Source: Pelomonas baiyunensis (GTDB lineage: Bacteria > Pseudomonadota > Gammaproteobacteria > Burkholderiales > Burkholderiaceae_C). Taken from it: a DNA stretch of 64,000 bases. A program made the translations under genes and the position numbers. Below, one piece after another: positions 36,071 through 45,085 of this stretch (positions are counted from its first letter, which is position 1; every line of letters begins with the position of its first letter). Below the pieces are notes generated by a model that saw nothing but the letters and a program-made list of their open reading frames with translations, was not told the DNA's origin and ran no database searches. The stretch covers positions 1 through 64,000 of the forward strand of contig NZ_JBIGIB010000008.1 of the NCBI RefSeq assembly GCF_043555935.1. Direction: 5' to 3'.

Positions 36071-36610
36071 TCAGCGCGTGACGATGTCGCGGTGAAAGTG
36101 CGCCATGCGCGCCAAGAAGCGGTTTTGGATGCTGAACGGTACCTGGGCTGCGTCCAACGCCGCCTGGAGGTTCTCCACCAGCGCGTTGAACGCCGCGCGG
36201 TCGATGCCCAGGTGGGCGTGCGCATCCTTCATGTTCACGCCCTCGTAGGTGCAGGGGCCGCCGGCGACCACGCAGAAGTAGTCGGCCAGCGCACGCTGGA
36301 GGGCGTCCTTGCGGATGCCCTCGAAGTAGCGGGCGATGCGCGCGTCGTTCAGCATGCGGTCGTAGAAGTCATCGGTGAAGCGGCGGATGCGCTCGACGCC
36401 CCCCAGGGCCTGGAAGAGCTGGTCATCGGCCGGCAGCGGCGCGGCACCGGGCACCACCACGCGCGGGCGCGTTCCGGATTGGGCACCCGTTGCGTCATCT
36501 GAGGCCGCGGCCGCTGGCGTCCAGCCGGCCACCGCAGCCCAGGCTGCCAGCCCCGCGCACAGGCTCACCCGGCGAACCGCCGGGAATGGATTCACCAGCA
36601 TGTCAGGCAC
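36071..36610 (-). CDS. Exported group 1 truncated haemoglobin
   Basis: A 179-residue protein. The N-terminal 37 residues look like a Sec signal peptide (basic VRR, hydrophobic VSLCAGLAAWAAVAGW, then AAA), followed by a linker to about 60 and a trHbN-type globin (about 62-179). The proximal haem histidine is H131 in NMKDAHAHLGI and the distal-pocket tyrosine is Y83 in DDFYDRML. Group 1 truncated globins bind O2 or NO and often detoxify NO; export would place this one in the periplasm. An alternative ATG at 36601 is equally good. Confidence 0.88.
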   Translation of the reverse strand: MPDMLVNPFPAVRRVSLCAGLAAWAAVAGWTPAAAASDDATGAQSGTRPRVVVPGAAPLPADDQLFQALGGVERIRRFTDDFYDRMLNDARIARYFEGIRKDALQRALADYFCVVAGGPCTYEGVNMKDAHAHLGIDRAAFNALVENLQAALDAAQVPFSIQNRFLARMAHFHRDIVTR

Positions 36611-36758
36611 GCTCTGGAAAACACGGGGCGAGTCTAGCCACTGGCATGGGCGCCGCGTGGCGCTGCAGCCGGCGGGTTGTGGGAATCCGTGCGCCCGTCA
36701 CGCCAGCACCCGGCATGCCGGGGCTGACTTGGGGCGCCATGGCCGTGGTGGCGGGCCC
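36611..36758. other. Intergenic DNA between globin gene and pseudogene
   Basis: This stretch probably holds the globin promoter and the decayed 5' end of the following broken gene. No clear promoter motif or intact reading frame was recognised. Confidence 0.3.
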
Positions 36759-37393
36759 ATCCCGCCGGTGGTGATGCTGGTGGAGCGCCGTGCCTTCATG
36801 CCGCAAGCCCGCGTCGAGGGCGATCGGGGGGAGGCCTTGGCCCGGCGTCTGGGCCGCGATCTGATCGCACGGCCGGTGCCGCGCAAGTGCCTGGCCGAAG
36901 CGCTGCGGCGCGGCGAGGGCGACTTGGCGTGCGATGACCAACCCGAGTGGCTGCGCGGCGCGGTCGCCTGGAGCCGGCCCTTCCTGCCGGATCAGGCCTG
37001 GCTGATGACTGCAGCTGATGCGCCGGCCCCGCCGCACCTGCTCAGCCTGGCCGGTCCGCCGGTGGGCACCGTGCGGGGCTGGGTGGGCCCGGAGGTGGGC
37101 GATGTGCTGCGCAGCGGCGTCCAGCGCGATGCCGCGCCGGACGCGATGGCCAACCTGCAAAAGCGCGCACGCGGCCGGGTGCAGCATGCGCTGACCGGCC
37201 GCCGGGTGTTGGAGTACACGCAGCCATCGGCCAATGCGTGCGGCCCCTGCACGCGCCGCGGGTGGTGTCGGAGGTGCTGGCGCAGTGCGCCTTGTCACGC
37301 AACCGCAGCCTGAGCCTGGTCGCGCTGAACGGCGCCATTCAGGCCTTGCTGGCCGACGGCGAATTGAACCGTCGGCGCGCCCGCTGCCGCTGA
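36759..37393 (+). pseudogene. Frameshifted periplasmic solute-binding protein remnant
   Basis: Two adjacent frames together read like the end of a periplasmic amino-acid-type binding protein. The first frame (codon starts divisible by 3) gives a segment with LAEALRRGEGDLACDD, WSRPFLPDQAWLMT and RRVLEYTQ. Near 37225-37250 the sense continues in another frame with VSEVLAQCALSR and LVALNGAIQALLADGELNRR, stopping at TGA 37391. No signal peptide or start is recognisable upstream, so both the beginning and the middle are damaged. The family assignment is by resemblance only. Confidence 0.55.
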
Positions 37394-37439
37394 GCGGCTG
37401 CGGGGCGGCGGCCCGGACACGCGGCCCGGGCCCGGGCGT

Positions 37440-40013
37440 TCAGCCCTCGGCGATGCGGCGCGCCAGGTGGGCCAGGGCTTCTTCCACCTGGTCCACCAGC
37501 ACCAGGCACAGGTCGCCCGGCTGCAGGCGCGACAACGCGCGGTCGATGGCGATGAACTCGCCGACGATCTCCTCGACGTGCGTCGTGCGCGACGCGCCTT
37601 CGAGACCCGCGCGCAGCAGGGCCACCACCTCGCCGGCCTGGCGGCCGCGCTGGCAGGCGTCTTCGTACAGGATGACGTCGTCGAACGCCGCGCCGAGGAT
37701 CTCGGTCTGCACGCGGATGTCTTCGTCGCGCCGGTCGCCCGCGCCGCTGATGACCACCGAGCGCTTGTGGGCCGGCATGGCCGCCACGGCGCCCACCAGG
37801 GCCTTCATGGCGTCGCCGTTGTGGCCGTAGTCGGCAATCACGGTGGCGCCCTTGTATTCCATGACGTTGAAGCGGCCCGGGGCGTTGTCGGCGTCGTTGG
37901 CGAAGCTGCCCACGCCGCGGCGGATGGTGTCCCAGTCCAGCCCCACGCCCCAGGCGGCGGCCACGGCGGCCATGGCGTTCTCCACCTGGAAACCGATCAC
38001 GCCACCGCGCGTGAGCGGGATGTCGCGCAGCGGAATGCTTTCGCGCCACACGCCTTGGGCGGCCACGATCTGGTCGCCGTCCACGTAGACGCAGCGCTTG
38101 CCCTGCGCGCGGTGCGTGGCCATCAGTGGGTGGTGGCGGTCGGCAGCGAAGTAGATGACCTGGCCCGGGCAGACCGAGGCCATCTGCGCGGTCAGCGGGT
38201 CGGCCGCGTTCAGCACGGCGTAGCCGGTCGGGGCCACGTTCTGCACGATGACGCGCTTGACCAGCACCAGGTCTTCCGCCGTGTGCAGGAAGTTCATGCC
38301 CAGGTGGTCGCCGGCGCCGATGTTGGTGCACACGGCCACCTGGCAGCGGTCAAAGCCCAGGCCTTCGCGCAAGATGCCGCCGCGGGCGGTTTCCAGCACG
38401 GCGGCTTCCACGTCGGGGTGCATCAGCACGTTGCGGGCGCTCTTGGGGCCGGAGCAGTCGCCGCTGTCGATCTGGCGGCCGTCCACGTAGACACCGTCGG
38501 TGTTGGTCATCCCCACCTTCAGCCCGCAGCTGGCGAACATGTGGGCGATCAGCCGGCTGACCGTGGTCTTGCCGTTGGTGCCCGTCACGGCCACCACCGG
38601 AATGCGGCCGTCTTCAGCCGCGGCGCCGGCCTTGTGGCCCGAGCCGAACAGGTGGCCGATGATGGCCTCGCCCACGTTGCGGCCCTTGCCGAAGCTGGGG
38701 CTCAGGTGCATGCGCAGGCCCGGTGCGGCGTTCACTTCCACGATGCCGCCGCTGATTTCTTCCAGCGGGCGCAGCACGCTTTCGGCCACCACGTCCACGC
38801 CGCACACGTGCAGCCCCACGACCTGGGCCGCCGCAATCGCACGGGCGGCCACTTCCGGGTGCACGTCGTCCGTCACGTCGGTGGCGGTGCCGCCGGTGGA
38901 GAGGTTGGCGTTGTTGCGCAGGATGACGCGCTGGCCCTTTTCAGGCACCGACTCGGGCGTCAGGTTCTGCTGCGTGAGGCGCGCCACGGCGATGTCGTCG
39001 AAGCGGATCTTGGTCAGCGAGGTGGCATGGCCGTCGCCGCGGCGGGGGTCGCTGTTGACCTTGTCGACCAGCTGCTTGACGGTCAGCACGCCGTCGCCAA
39101 TGACGTGCGGCGGGTCGCGGCGGGCGGCGGCGATCAGCTTGTCGCCGATCACCAGCAGGCGGTAGTCGCCGCCGGGCAGGAATTTCTCGACCATCACCTG
39201 GCCGATTTCGTCGGCTGCCTTGTAGGCCAGCTCGATGCCCTCGCGCGTGGTGACGTTGACGGTCACGCCCTTGCCCTGGTTGCCGTCTTGCGGCTTCACC
39301 ACGACCGGCAGGCCGATTTCCTGGGCCACGGCCCAGGCGTCGTCCACCGAGTCCACGGGGCGGCCGATGGGCACGGGCACGCCGGCCGCTTGCAGCAGGC
39401 GCTTGCACAGGTCTTTGTCTTGCGCGATGGACTCGCTCACCGCGCTGGTGGCGTCGACCTCGGCGGCCCAGATGCGGCGCTGCTTGGCGCCCCAGCCGAA
39501 CTGCACCAGGCTGCCTTGCGTCAAGCGGCGGAAGGGAATGCCGCGGGCGATGGCCGCGTTGACGATGGAGCCGGTGGAGGGGCCCAGGCGGATGTCCTCG
39601 TCCAGCTCGCGCAACTCAGCCAGCACGGTGTCGGCGTCGAATTCACCGCCCGACAGGGCCGCGTTCACGAGCTTGACCGCGTGGTCGAAGGCGAGGCGGC
39701 CCACGTCTTCCTCGCTGTACTCGATGACCAGCTGGTAGGTGCCCGCTTCGGGCGTGACATGCGTTTGGCTGAACGTGACCGGGCAGCCGGCCTGGGCTTG
39801 CAGCGCGAGCGCGGCCTGCTCCAGCACCTGGGCCAGCGAGGTGTCGGCACGCAGTTCGCCGATGGTGGGGAAGAGCTGGCGCAGCCGGGCTTCGAAGCCG
39901 GGCAGGCGCTCCAGCGAGCGCTCGGTGTCGCTGCAATGCACGACGGCTTCAATCGCCGTGTGGCGGCTCCACATGTTCGGGCCGCGCAGGGCGCGGGTGC
40001 GAGAAACGTCCAT
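37440..40013 (-). CDS. cphA: Cyanophycin synthetase (canonical copy)
   Basis: An 857-residue enzyme that builds cyanophycin, a poly-aspartate chain with arginine side groups, using ATP. It has an N-terminal domain (about 1-160), an ATP-grasp domain (about 200-460, with VVVKPQDGNQGKGVTV and GGIVEVNAAPGLRMH) that adds aspartate, and a Mur-ligase-like domain (470-857) that adds arginine. The Mur P-loop GTNGKTT (478-484) is intact. The length fits CphA1. It lies 24 bp downstream of the second synthetase gene, so one transcript is likely. Confidence 0.95.
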   Translation of the reverse strand: MDVSRTRALRGPNMWSRHTAIEAVVHCSDTERSLERLPGFEARLRQLFPTIGELRADTSLAQVLEQAALALQAQAGCPVTFSQTHVTPEAGTYQLVIEYSEEDVGRLAFDHAVKLVNAALSGGEFDADTVLAELRELDEDIRLGPSTGSIVNAAIARGIPFRRLTQGSLVQFGWGAKQRRIWAAEVDATSAVSESIAQDKDLCKRLLQAAGVPVPIGRPVDSVDDAWAVAQEIGLPVVVKPQDGNQGKGVTVNVTTREGIELAYKAADEIGQVMVEKFLPGGDYRLLVIGDKLIAAARRDPPHVIGDGVLTVKQLVDKVNSDPRRGDGHATSLTKIRFDDIAVARLTQQNLTPESVPEKGQRVILRNNANLSTGGTATDVTDDVHPEVAARAIAAAQVVGLHVCGVDVVAESVLRPLEEISGGIVEVNAAPGLRMHLSPSFGKGRNVGEAIIGHLFGSGHKAGAAAEDGRIPVVAVTGTNGKTTVSRLIAHMFASCGLKVGMTNTDGVYVDGRQIDSGDCSGPKSARNVLMHPDVEAAVLETARGGILREGLGFDRCQVAVCTNIGAGDHLGMNFLHTAEDLVLVKRVIVQNVAPTGYAVLNAADPLTAQMASVCPGQVIYFAADRHHPLMATHRAQGKRCVYVDGDQIVAAQGVWRESIPLRDIPLTRGGVIGFQVENAMAAVAAAWGVGLDWDTIRRGVGSFANDADNAPGRFNVMEYKGATVIADYGHNGDAMKALVGAVAAMPAHKRSVVISGAGDRRDEDIRVQTEILGAAFDDVILYEDACQRGRQAGEVVALLRAGLEGASRTTHVEEIVGEFIAIDRALSRLQPGDLCLVLVDQVEEALAHLARRIAEG

Positions 40014-40036
40014 AAGGGGTCCGGAATCTGTTGACG

Positions 40037-42211
40037 TTAGGCGAGGTGGAGTTCGGGCACGAAGGTGTCCAGGCCGGCGGCGATGAGCTCGGGCGAGATG
40101 CCCAGCGCCCAGCCGGTGGCCACGGCGGCCAGCAGGGTGGCGGCGTCCGTCGTGTCGGCGCCAAAGCGGCGCAGCAGGGCGTCGATGTTGGCGCCGGGTG
40201 TTTCGGCCGGGCCTTGGGCCAGCACGGCCGCGCCGCCGCGCAGGAACACCGCGCGGCCGCCGCGGTTGCGGTGCTGTTGCAGGGCGTCCAGGCTGCCGTC
40301 TTCGGCGTAGAACACCACTTCGCCGTCGCTCAGCTCGGCCATGTCCACCAGGCGCGGGTGGGCGGCGTGCAGCACGCTGGCGCCTTCGCTGAGCACCACG
40401 TCCACCTGGGTGCGCAGCACCTTGTAGAGCTGGTCCACGTCTTGCACGTCGAAGTCGGCCAGGGCGTCGATGCCGTCCAGGTCGGTCACCACGCCCACCT
40501 GGCAGCGGTCATAGGCCAGGCCGTCGCGCAGGATGCTGGCGGGGTTGTTCTCCACCACCACCGCGTTCACGCCGCGGTTCATCAGCAGGCGGTGGGCGGC
40601 GTCCCAGCGGGCGCTGTCTTTCTTCTCGACGCAGCGGGTGCCCAGGAACAGGCCGTCGCGGCAGGCCAGGCCCACGTGGCGGCCGTTGAGGTGCAGCAGC
40701 CAGGCCACGAGGCGGGCGATCTGGCGGCCCCCGCGCGAGCCGGCCACGCCGACGATGGGGATGCGGCCGGTTTCGTCTTCGGCAAACAGGTGGTCGATGA
40801 TGGCCTGGCCCACCGGCTGCGGGGCGCCGCCAGCCGGCTTCAGGTGCATCAGCAGCCCGGGGCCGGCGTTCACTTCCACGATGGCGCCGCCGGTCTCGGC
40901 CAGGGGCTTGCCGATGTCTTCGGTCACCAGGTCCACGCCGGCGATGTCCAGCCCCACGGTGCGGGCGGCCAGCGACACCGCGTGCGCCACCTCGGGGTGC
41001 ACGTCCGGGGTGCAGTCAATGGCCACATTGCCGTTGCGCTGGATCAGCACGGCCTTGCCGGCCGCGGGCACGCTGTCGGGCGTGACGCCCTGGCGTTGCA
41101 GGTCCAGCAGCACGACCGGGTCTTCGCCCAGCACGATCTTGTTGAGCGGGAAGTCTTCCGTCAGGCCGCGGCGGGGGTCGGTGTTGATCTGGCTGTCGAT
41201 CAGCTGCGCGACGGTGTGGATGCCGTCGCCATGGATCCACGCGGCTTCGCCACGGGCTGCGGCCACCACCTGGCCGCCCACCACCAGCACACGGTGCTCG
41301 TTGCCGCGGATGTAGCGCTCCACCAGCACCGAGGAGCCTTCCTCATCGGCCAGCTTGAACGCGGCATGGCAATCGGCTTCGTTCTGGATGTCCAGCGTGA
41401 CACCCCGGCCGTGGTTGCCGTCGCTGGGCTTGATGACCACCGGCAGGCCGATGTCTTGCGCGGCGTCCCAGGCGTCGGCCGCGGTCTTGACCTCCTGGCC
41501 CTCGGGCACGGGCACGCCCACGGCCTTGAGCAGGGTCTTGGTCAGGTCCTTGTCGCCGGCGATGCCTTCGGCGATGGCGCTGGTCATGTCGGTCTCGGCC
41601 GTCCAGATGCGGCGCTGGCGTGCGCCGTGGCCCAGCTGCACCAGGTTGCCGTCGTTCAGGCGGATGTGCGGGATGCGGCGGTCCGTCGCGGCGGCCACGA
41701 TGGCGGCGGTGGAGGGGCCGAGGTAGCAGTCGTCGAGCTTGTCGCGCACGCGGGCCACGGCGGCGGGCACGTCGAACGGTTCGTCGTTGATCATGGCCAT
41801 GATCAGCGCGTGACCCTCAGCCAGGGCGGCGCGGGCCACCTGCTCGTCTCGTGCGCGGAACACCATGCGGTACACGCCGCGCTGGCTGGTGGAGCGCGTC
41901 TGGCCGAAGCCGGTGGGCATGCCGGCCAGGTTCAGCAGCTCGATGACGATGTGCTCCAGCACATGGCCCATCCAGGTGCCGTCACGCAGGCGCTCGATGA
42001 AGCCGCCGCGTTCACCCACGCCGCAGTGGTGCTCGATGAGGGCGGGCAGGGCGGTGGTCAGGCGGTCGTTGAAGCCGGGGAGCTGGTGGCTGGGAAAGTC
42101 TTCCAGCTCGCCCAGGTCCAGCCACACCTCCAGCACCGGCCGGTAGGTCCACATGTTGGGCCCGCGCAGGTAGTTGATGCGCAGCAGGCGAATGTCGTTC
42201 TTCTTGCTCAT
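40037..42211 (-). CDS. cphA': Second cyanophycin synthetase homologue with defective Mur-ligase loop
   Basis: A 724-residue CphA homologue, about 130 residues shorter than its neighbour. The N-terminal domain and ATP-grasp domain (about 210-470; VVIKPSDGNHGRGV, GGAIVEVNAGPGLLMHL) look intact. In the Mur-like domain the P-loop reads AGSRGGRQ (490-497) instead of GTNGKTT, so the lysine and threonine that hold ATP are lost. Proteobacterial clusters often carry such a partner, and cyanobacterial CphA2 similarly uses one active site. It may polymerise only one residue or work on dipeptides. It is the first gene of the pair and divergent from the ABC transporter. Confidence 0.92.
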   Translation of the reverse strand: MSKKNDIRLLRINYLRGPNMWTYRPVLEVWLDLGELEDFPSHQLPGFNDRLTTALPALIEHHCGVGERGGFIERLRDGTWMGHVLEHIVIELLNLAGMPTGFGQTRSTSQRGVYRMVFRARDEQVARAALAEGHALIMAMINDEPFDVPAAVARVRDKLDDCYLGPSTAAIVAAATDRRIPHIRLNDGNLVQLGHGARQRRIWTAETDMTSAIAEGIAGDKDLTKTLLKAVGVPVPEGQEVKTAADAWDAAQDIGLPVVIKPSDGNHGRGVTLDIQNEADCHAAFKLADEEGSSVLVERYIRGNEHRVLVVGGQVVAAARGEAAWIHGDGIHTVAQLIDSQINTDPRRGLTEDFPLNKIVLGEDPVVLLDLQRQGVTPDSVPAAGKAVLIQRNGNVAIDCTPDVHPEVAHAVSLAARTVGLDIAGVDLVTEDIGKPLAETGGAIVEVNAGPGLLMHLKPAGGAPQPVGQAIIDHLFAEDETGRIPIVGVAGSRGGRQIARLVAWLLHLNGRHVGLACRDGLFLGTRCVEKKDSARWDAAHRLLMNRGVNAVVVENNPASILRDGLAYDRCQVGVVTDLDGIDALADFDVQDVDQLYKVLRTQVDVVLSEGASVLHAAHPRLVDMAELSDGEVVFYAEDGSLDALQQHRNRGGRAVFLRGGAAVLAQGPAETPGANIDALLRRFGADTTDAATLLAAVATGWALGISPELIAAGLDTFVPELHLA

Positions 42212-42302
42212 GGAATCAGGATTGGGGTGCGGGAGAGCGCTTGGAATTGTGCGCTGAAGTCATCACGGAGAATCGCAGCAGCTCGTCGGATCACACAACA
42301 AC
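42212..42302. promoter_or_regulatory. Divergent promoter region of the cyanophycin cluster
   Basis: This 91-bp gap separates the divergent cphA' and ABC transporter genes and must contain both promoters. No clear -10/-35 pair or operator could be picked out by eye. Shared control of synthesis and transport genes is inferred from the arrangement. Confidence 0.4.
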
Positions 42303-44552
42303 ATGCAAGACCTTGCCTCCCACACCTCGCCGCATCCCCTCACGGCCGCCCTTCAAGGACAGCTGCATGCGGGTGAGAACGTGGTGGCGACGCTGGAGGT
42401 TGACCTGGACCGCCAGGGCCGCTTCGCCACCGGGCTGATGGCGTTGACGTCGTCACGCCTGCTGGCGTACGAGCCGGCGGCGGGCCAGTGGGCGGCCTTC
42501 GTGCTGGCGCCGGGGCAAAGCCTGAAGCTCAGCGACCACGGCGGCCTGGCTTTCATGGAGCTGTTCGACGCCGCCGGGCGCCTGGCCCGCTGGCGCTTCA
42601 CGCTGGCCTGCAACCCGCAGGCGGTGAAGTTTGCCGACCTGTTCGCCCGCGAGCAGCAGCGCCTGGCTGGCCAGCCGGTGCAGGAGGCCGAGGAGGAGCC
42701 GGAAGACTTCGACTTTGGTGAATCCAGCGCGCCGCCCAGCACCTGGGTCCTGCTGCGGCTGTGGCGCTTTGCGCGGCCGTACCAGTGGCAGTTGCTGCTG
42801 GGCTTCGCGTTGATGATGGGCGCGACTGGTGCCACGCTGGTGTCGCCCTATCTCACCATGCCCTTGATGGACAAGGTGCTCATCCCCTTCCGCAACGGTC
42901 AGGCCATCGACCCCGGCTTGGTGATGTGGCTGCTGGGCGGCTTGCTGGGGGCGGCGCTGGTGTCGTGGGCCATGGGCTGGGCCAAGACCTACCTGCTGTC
43001 GCTGGTGTCCGAGCGCATCGCGGCCGACCTGCGCACCGCCACCTTCGAGCACCTGCTGGGGCTGTCGCTGGAGTACTTCGGCAACAAGCGCACGGGCGAT
43101 CTGATGTCGCGCATCGGGTCGGAGACCGACCGCATCTCGGTGTTCTTGAGCCTGCACGCGCTGGACTTCATCACCGACGTGCTGATGCTGGCCATGACGG
43201 CGGTCATCCTGTTCAGCATCCACCCGGGCCTGGCCCTGGCCACGCTGGTGCCACTGCCCTTCATCGCGTGGCTCATCCATTTGGTGCGCGACAAGTTGCG
43301 CACCGGCTTCGAGAAGATCGACCGCGTGTGGGGCGAGATCACCAACGTGCTGGCCGACACGATTCCGGGCATCCGCGTCGTCAAGGCCTTTGCGCAGGAA
43401 AAGCGCGAGGCCACGCGCTTTCGCGAAGCCAACGTGAAGAACCTGCAGGTGAACGACCGGCTGAACAAGACCTGGAGCCTGTTCACTCCCACGGTGGGCC
43501 TGCTGACCGAAATGGGCCTGCTGGTGGTGTGGGGCGTGGGCATCTGGCTGATTGCGCACCAGAGCATCACGGTCGGCACGCTGACCGCCTTCCTGGCCTA
43601 CATCGGCCGGTTCTATGGCCGGCTCGATTCCATGAGCCGCATCGTGTCGGTCACGCAAAAGGCCGCGGCGGGCGCCAAGCGCATCTTCGACATCCTGGAC
43701 CACGTCTCCAACGTGCCAGACCCGGTCAACCCGCAGCCGTTCGAGAACGTGAAGGGCGCCATCTCCATGCAGGGGCTGAACTTCCGCTACGGCTCGCGGT
43801 CGGTGGTGCGCAACCTGAACCTGGACATCCGCCCGGGCGAAATGGTGGGCCTGGTGGGCCACAGCGGCTCGGGCAAGAGCACGCTGGTGAACCTGATCTG
43901 CCGGTTCTATGACGTGACCGAGGGCTCTATCCGCGTCGACGGCGTGGACCTGCGCCGCATCCGCGTGGCCGACTACCGCCGCCACATCGGCCTGGTGCTG
44001 CAGGAGCCCTTCCTGTTCTTCGGCACCATCGCCGAGAACATCGCCTACGGCAAGCCCGACGCCACGCGCGATGAGATCGTGGCCGCCGCGCGCGCGGCCC
44101 ACGCCCACGAGTTCATCCTGCGCCTGCCCCACGGCTACGACAGCCTGGTGGGCGAGCGCGGCCAGGGCCTGTCGGGCGGCGAGCGTCAGCGCATTTCCAT
44201 CGCCCGCGCGCTGCTGATCGACCCGGCCATCCTGATCCTGGACGAAGCCACCTCGGCGGTGGACACCGAGACCGAGAAGGAAATCCAGCGCGCGCTGGAC
44301 AACCTCGTGAAGGGACGCACGACGATCGCCATCGCCCACCGCCTGTCCACGCTGCGCAAGGCCGACCGGCTTGTGGTGATGGACCGCGGCGAGATCGTGG
44401 AGCTGGGCCCGCACGACGAGCTCATCGCCCTGCAGGGCCACTACTGGCGCCTGTGGGAAGCGCAAGCCCGGCGCGTGGATGCCGACGCCGATGAAGACGG
44501 CGGCCTGATGGTGGTGGCCCCCAACCCGAACGCGCACACGGTGAACGCATGA
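42303..44552 (+). CDS. Cyanophycin-associated ABC transporter (fused permease-ATPase)
   Basis: A 749-residue half-transporter of the MsbA/exporter type. An extra N-terminal domain of about 130 residues (beta-rich, then acidic EAEEEPEDFDF) precedes six TM helices (about 150-445) and the ATPase domain (about 480-735) with Walker A GHSGSGKST, signature LSGGERQ and Walker B ILILDEATS. I recall this gene type being annotated as cyanophycin metabolism-associated because it accompanies cphA in proteobacteria; its substrate is unknown. It overlaps the DUF1854 gene by 4 bp. Confidence 0.9.
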   Translation: MQDLASHTSPHPLTAALQGQLHAGENVVATLEVDLDRQGRFATGLMALTSSRLLAYEPAAGQWAAFVLAPGQSLKLSDHGGLAFMELFDAAGRLARWRFTLACNPQAVKFADLFAREQQRLAGQPVQEAEEEPEDFDFGESSAPPSTWVLLRLWRFARPYQWQLLLGFALMMGATGATLVSPYLTMPLMDKVLIPFRNGQAIDPGLVMWLLGGLLGAALVSWAMGWAKTYLLSLVSERIAADLRTATFEHLLGLSLEYFGNKRTGDLMSRIGSETDRISVFLSLHALDFITDVLMLAMTAVILFSIHPGLALATLVPLPFIAWLIHLVRDKLRTGFEKIDRVWGEITNVLADTIPGIRVVKAFAQEKREATRFREANVKNLQVNDRLNKTWSLFTPTVGLLTEMGLLVVWGVGIWLIAHQSITVGTLTAFLAYIGRFYGRLDSMSRIVSVTQKAAAGAKRIFDILDHVSNVPDPVNPQPFENVKGAISMQGLNFRYGSRSVVRNLNLDIRPGEMVGLVGHSGSGKSTLVNLICRFYDVTEGSIRVDGVDLRRIRVADYRRHIGLVLQEPFLFFGTIAENIAYGKPDATRDEIVAAARAAHAHEFILRLPHGYDSLVGERGQGLSGGERQRISIARALLIDPAILILDEATSAVDTETEKEIQRALDNLVKGRTTIAIAHRLSTLRKADRLVVMDRGEIVELGPHDELIALQGHYWRLWEAQARRVDADADEDGGLMVVAPNPNAHTVNA

Positions 44553-45025
44553 CGACGACGCTTCCTTTCCGCGACCTGCAACTGGACGCCCATGGCCGGC
44601 TGGTCCTGACCGACCTGCAGGGCGCCGAGCACGTGGGCGTGTCGCCCGTGCGCGCGCACCCGATTTCGGCGCCGGACGAAGGCGTGTCTCTGGTGGGTGT
44701 GCACGGCCACGAGCTGGCCTGGATTCCGCGCCTGTCGGGCCTGCCGGACGCGCCGCGCCAGCTGCTGGAGGCCGAGTTGTCGGCCCGCGAGTTCCACCCC
44801 ACGCTGCTGCGGCTCATCTCGGTCAACACGTTTGCCACGCCCAGCACCTGGCGCGTGGAGACCGACCGCGGCGAGGTGGACTTCGTGCTGAAGAGCGAGG
44901 AAGACATCCGCCGGCTGGACGAGGGGCGGCTGCTGATCACGTCCACCCACGGCGTGCAGCTGCAGGTGCCGGACCGCTGGGCGCTGGACAAGCAGTCCAA
45001 GCGGCTGCTCGAACGCTTCCTCTGA
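44549..45025 (+). CDS. Cyanophycin-associated DUF1854 protein
   Basis: A 158-residue soluble protein of the DUF1854 family with no signal peptide or TM segment. It contains RLISVNTFATPSTWRVETDRG and ends DKQSKRLLERFL, both typical. The family occurs beside the ABC exporter and cphA genes but has no known activity. The ATG overlaps the ABC stop (ATGA), suggesting a stoichiometric partner of the transporter. Confidence 0.9.
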   Translation: MTTTLPFRDLQLDAHGRLVLTDLQGAEHVGVSPVRAHPISAPDEGVSLVGVHGHELAWIPRLSGLPDAPRQLLEAELSAREFHPTLLRLISVNTFATPSTWRVETDRGEVDFVLKSEEDIRRLDEGRLLITSTHGVQLQVPDRWALDKQSKRLLERFL

Positions 45026-45085
45026 CCCGCCCAAGCTGGGCCATGGGCCCCGAGGGTGGGGGCGCAGAGCGCGTCGGGGTTGGGC

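Noticed and set aside
37467..40034. 855-codon plus-strand frame opposite cphA
   Set aside because: Low-complexity His/Ala/Val/Gly translation with no motif; the minus strand encodes an intact cyanophycin synthetase.
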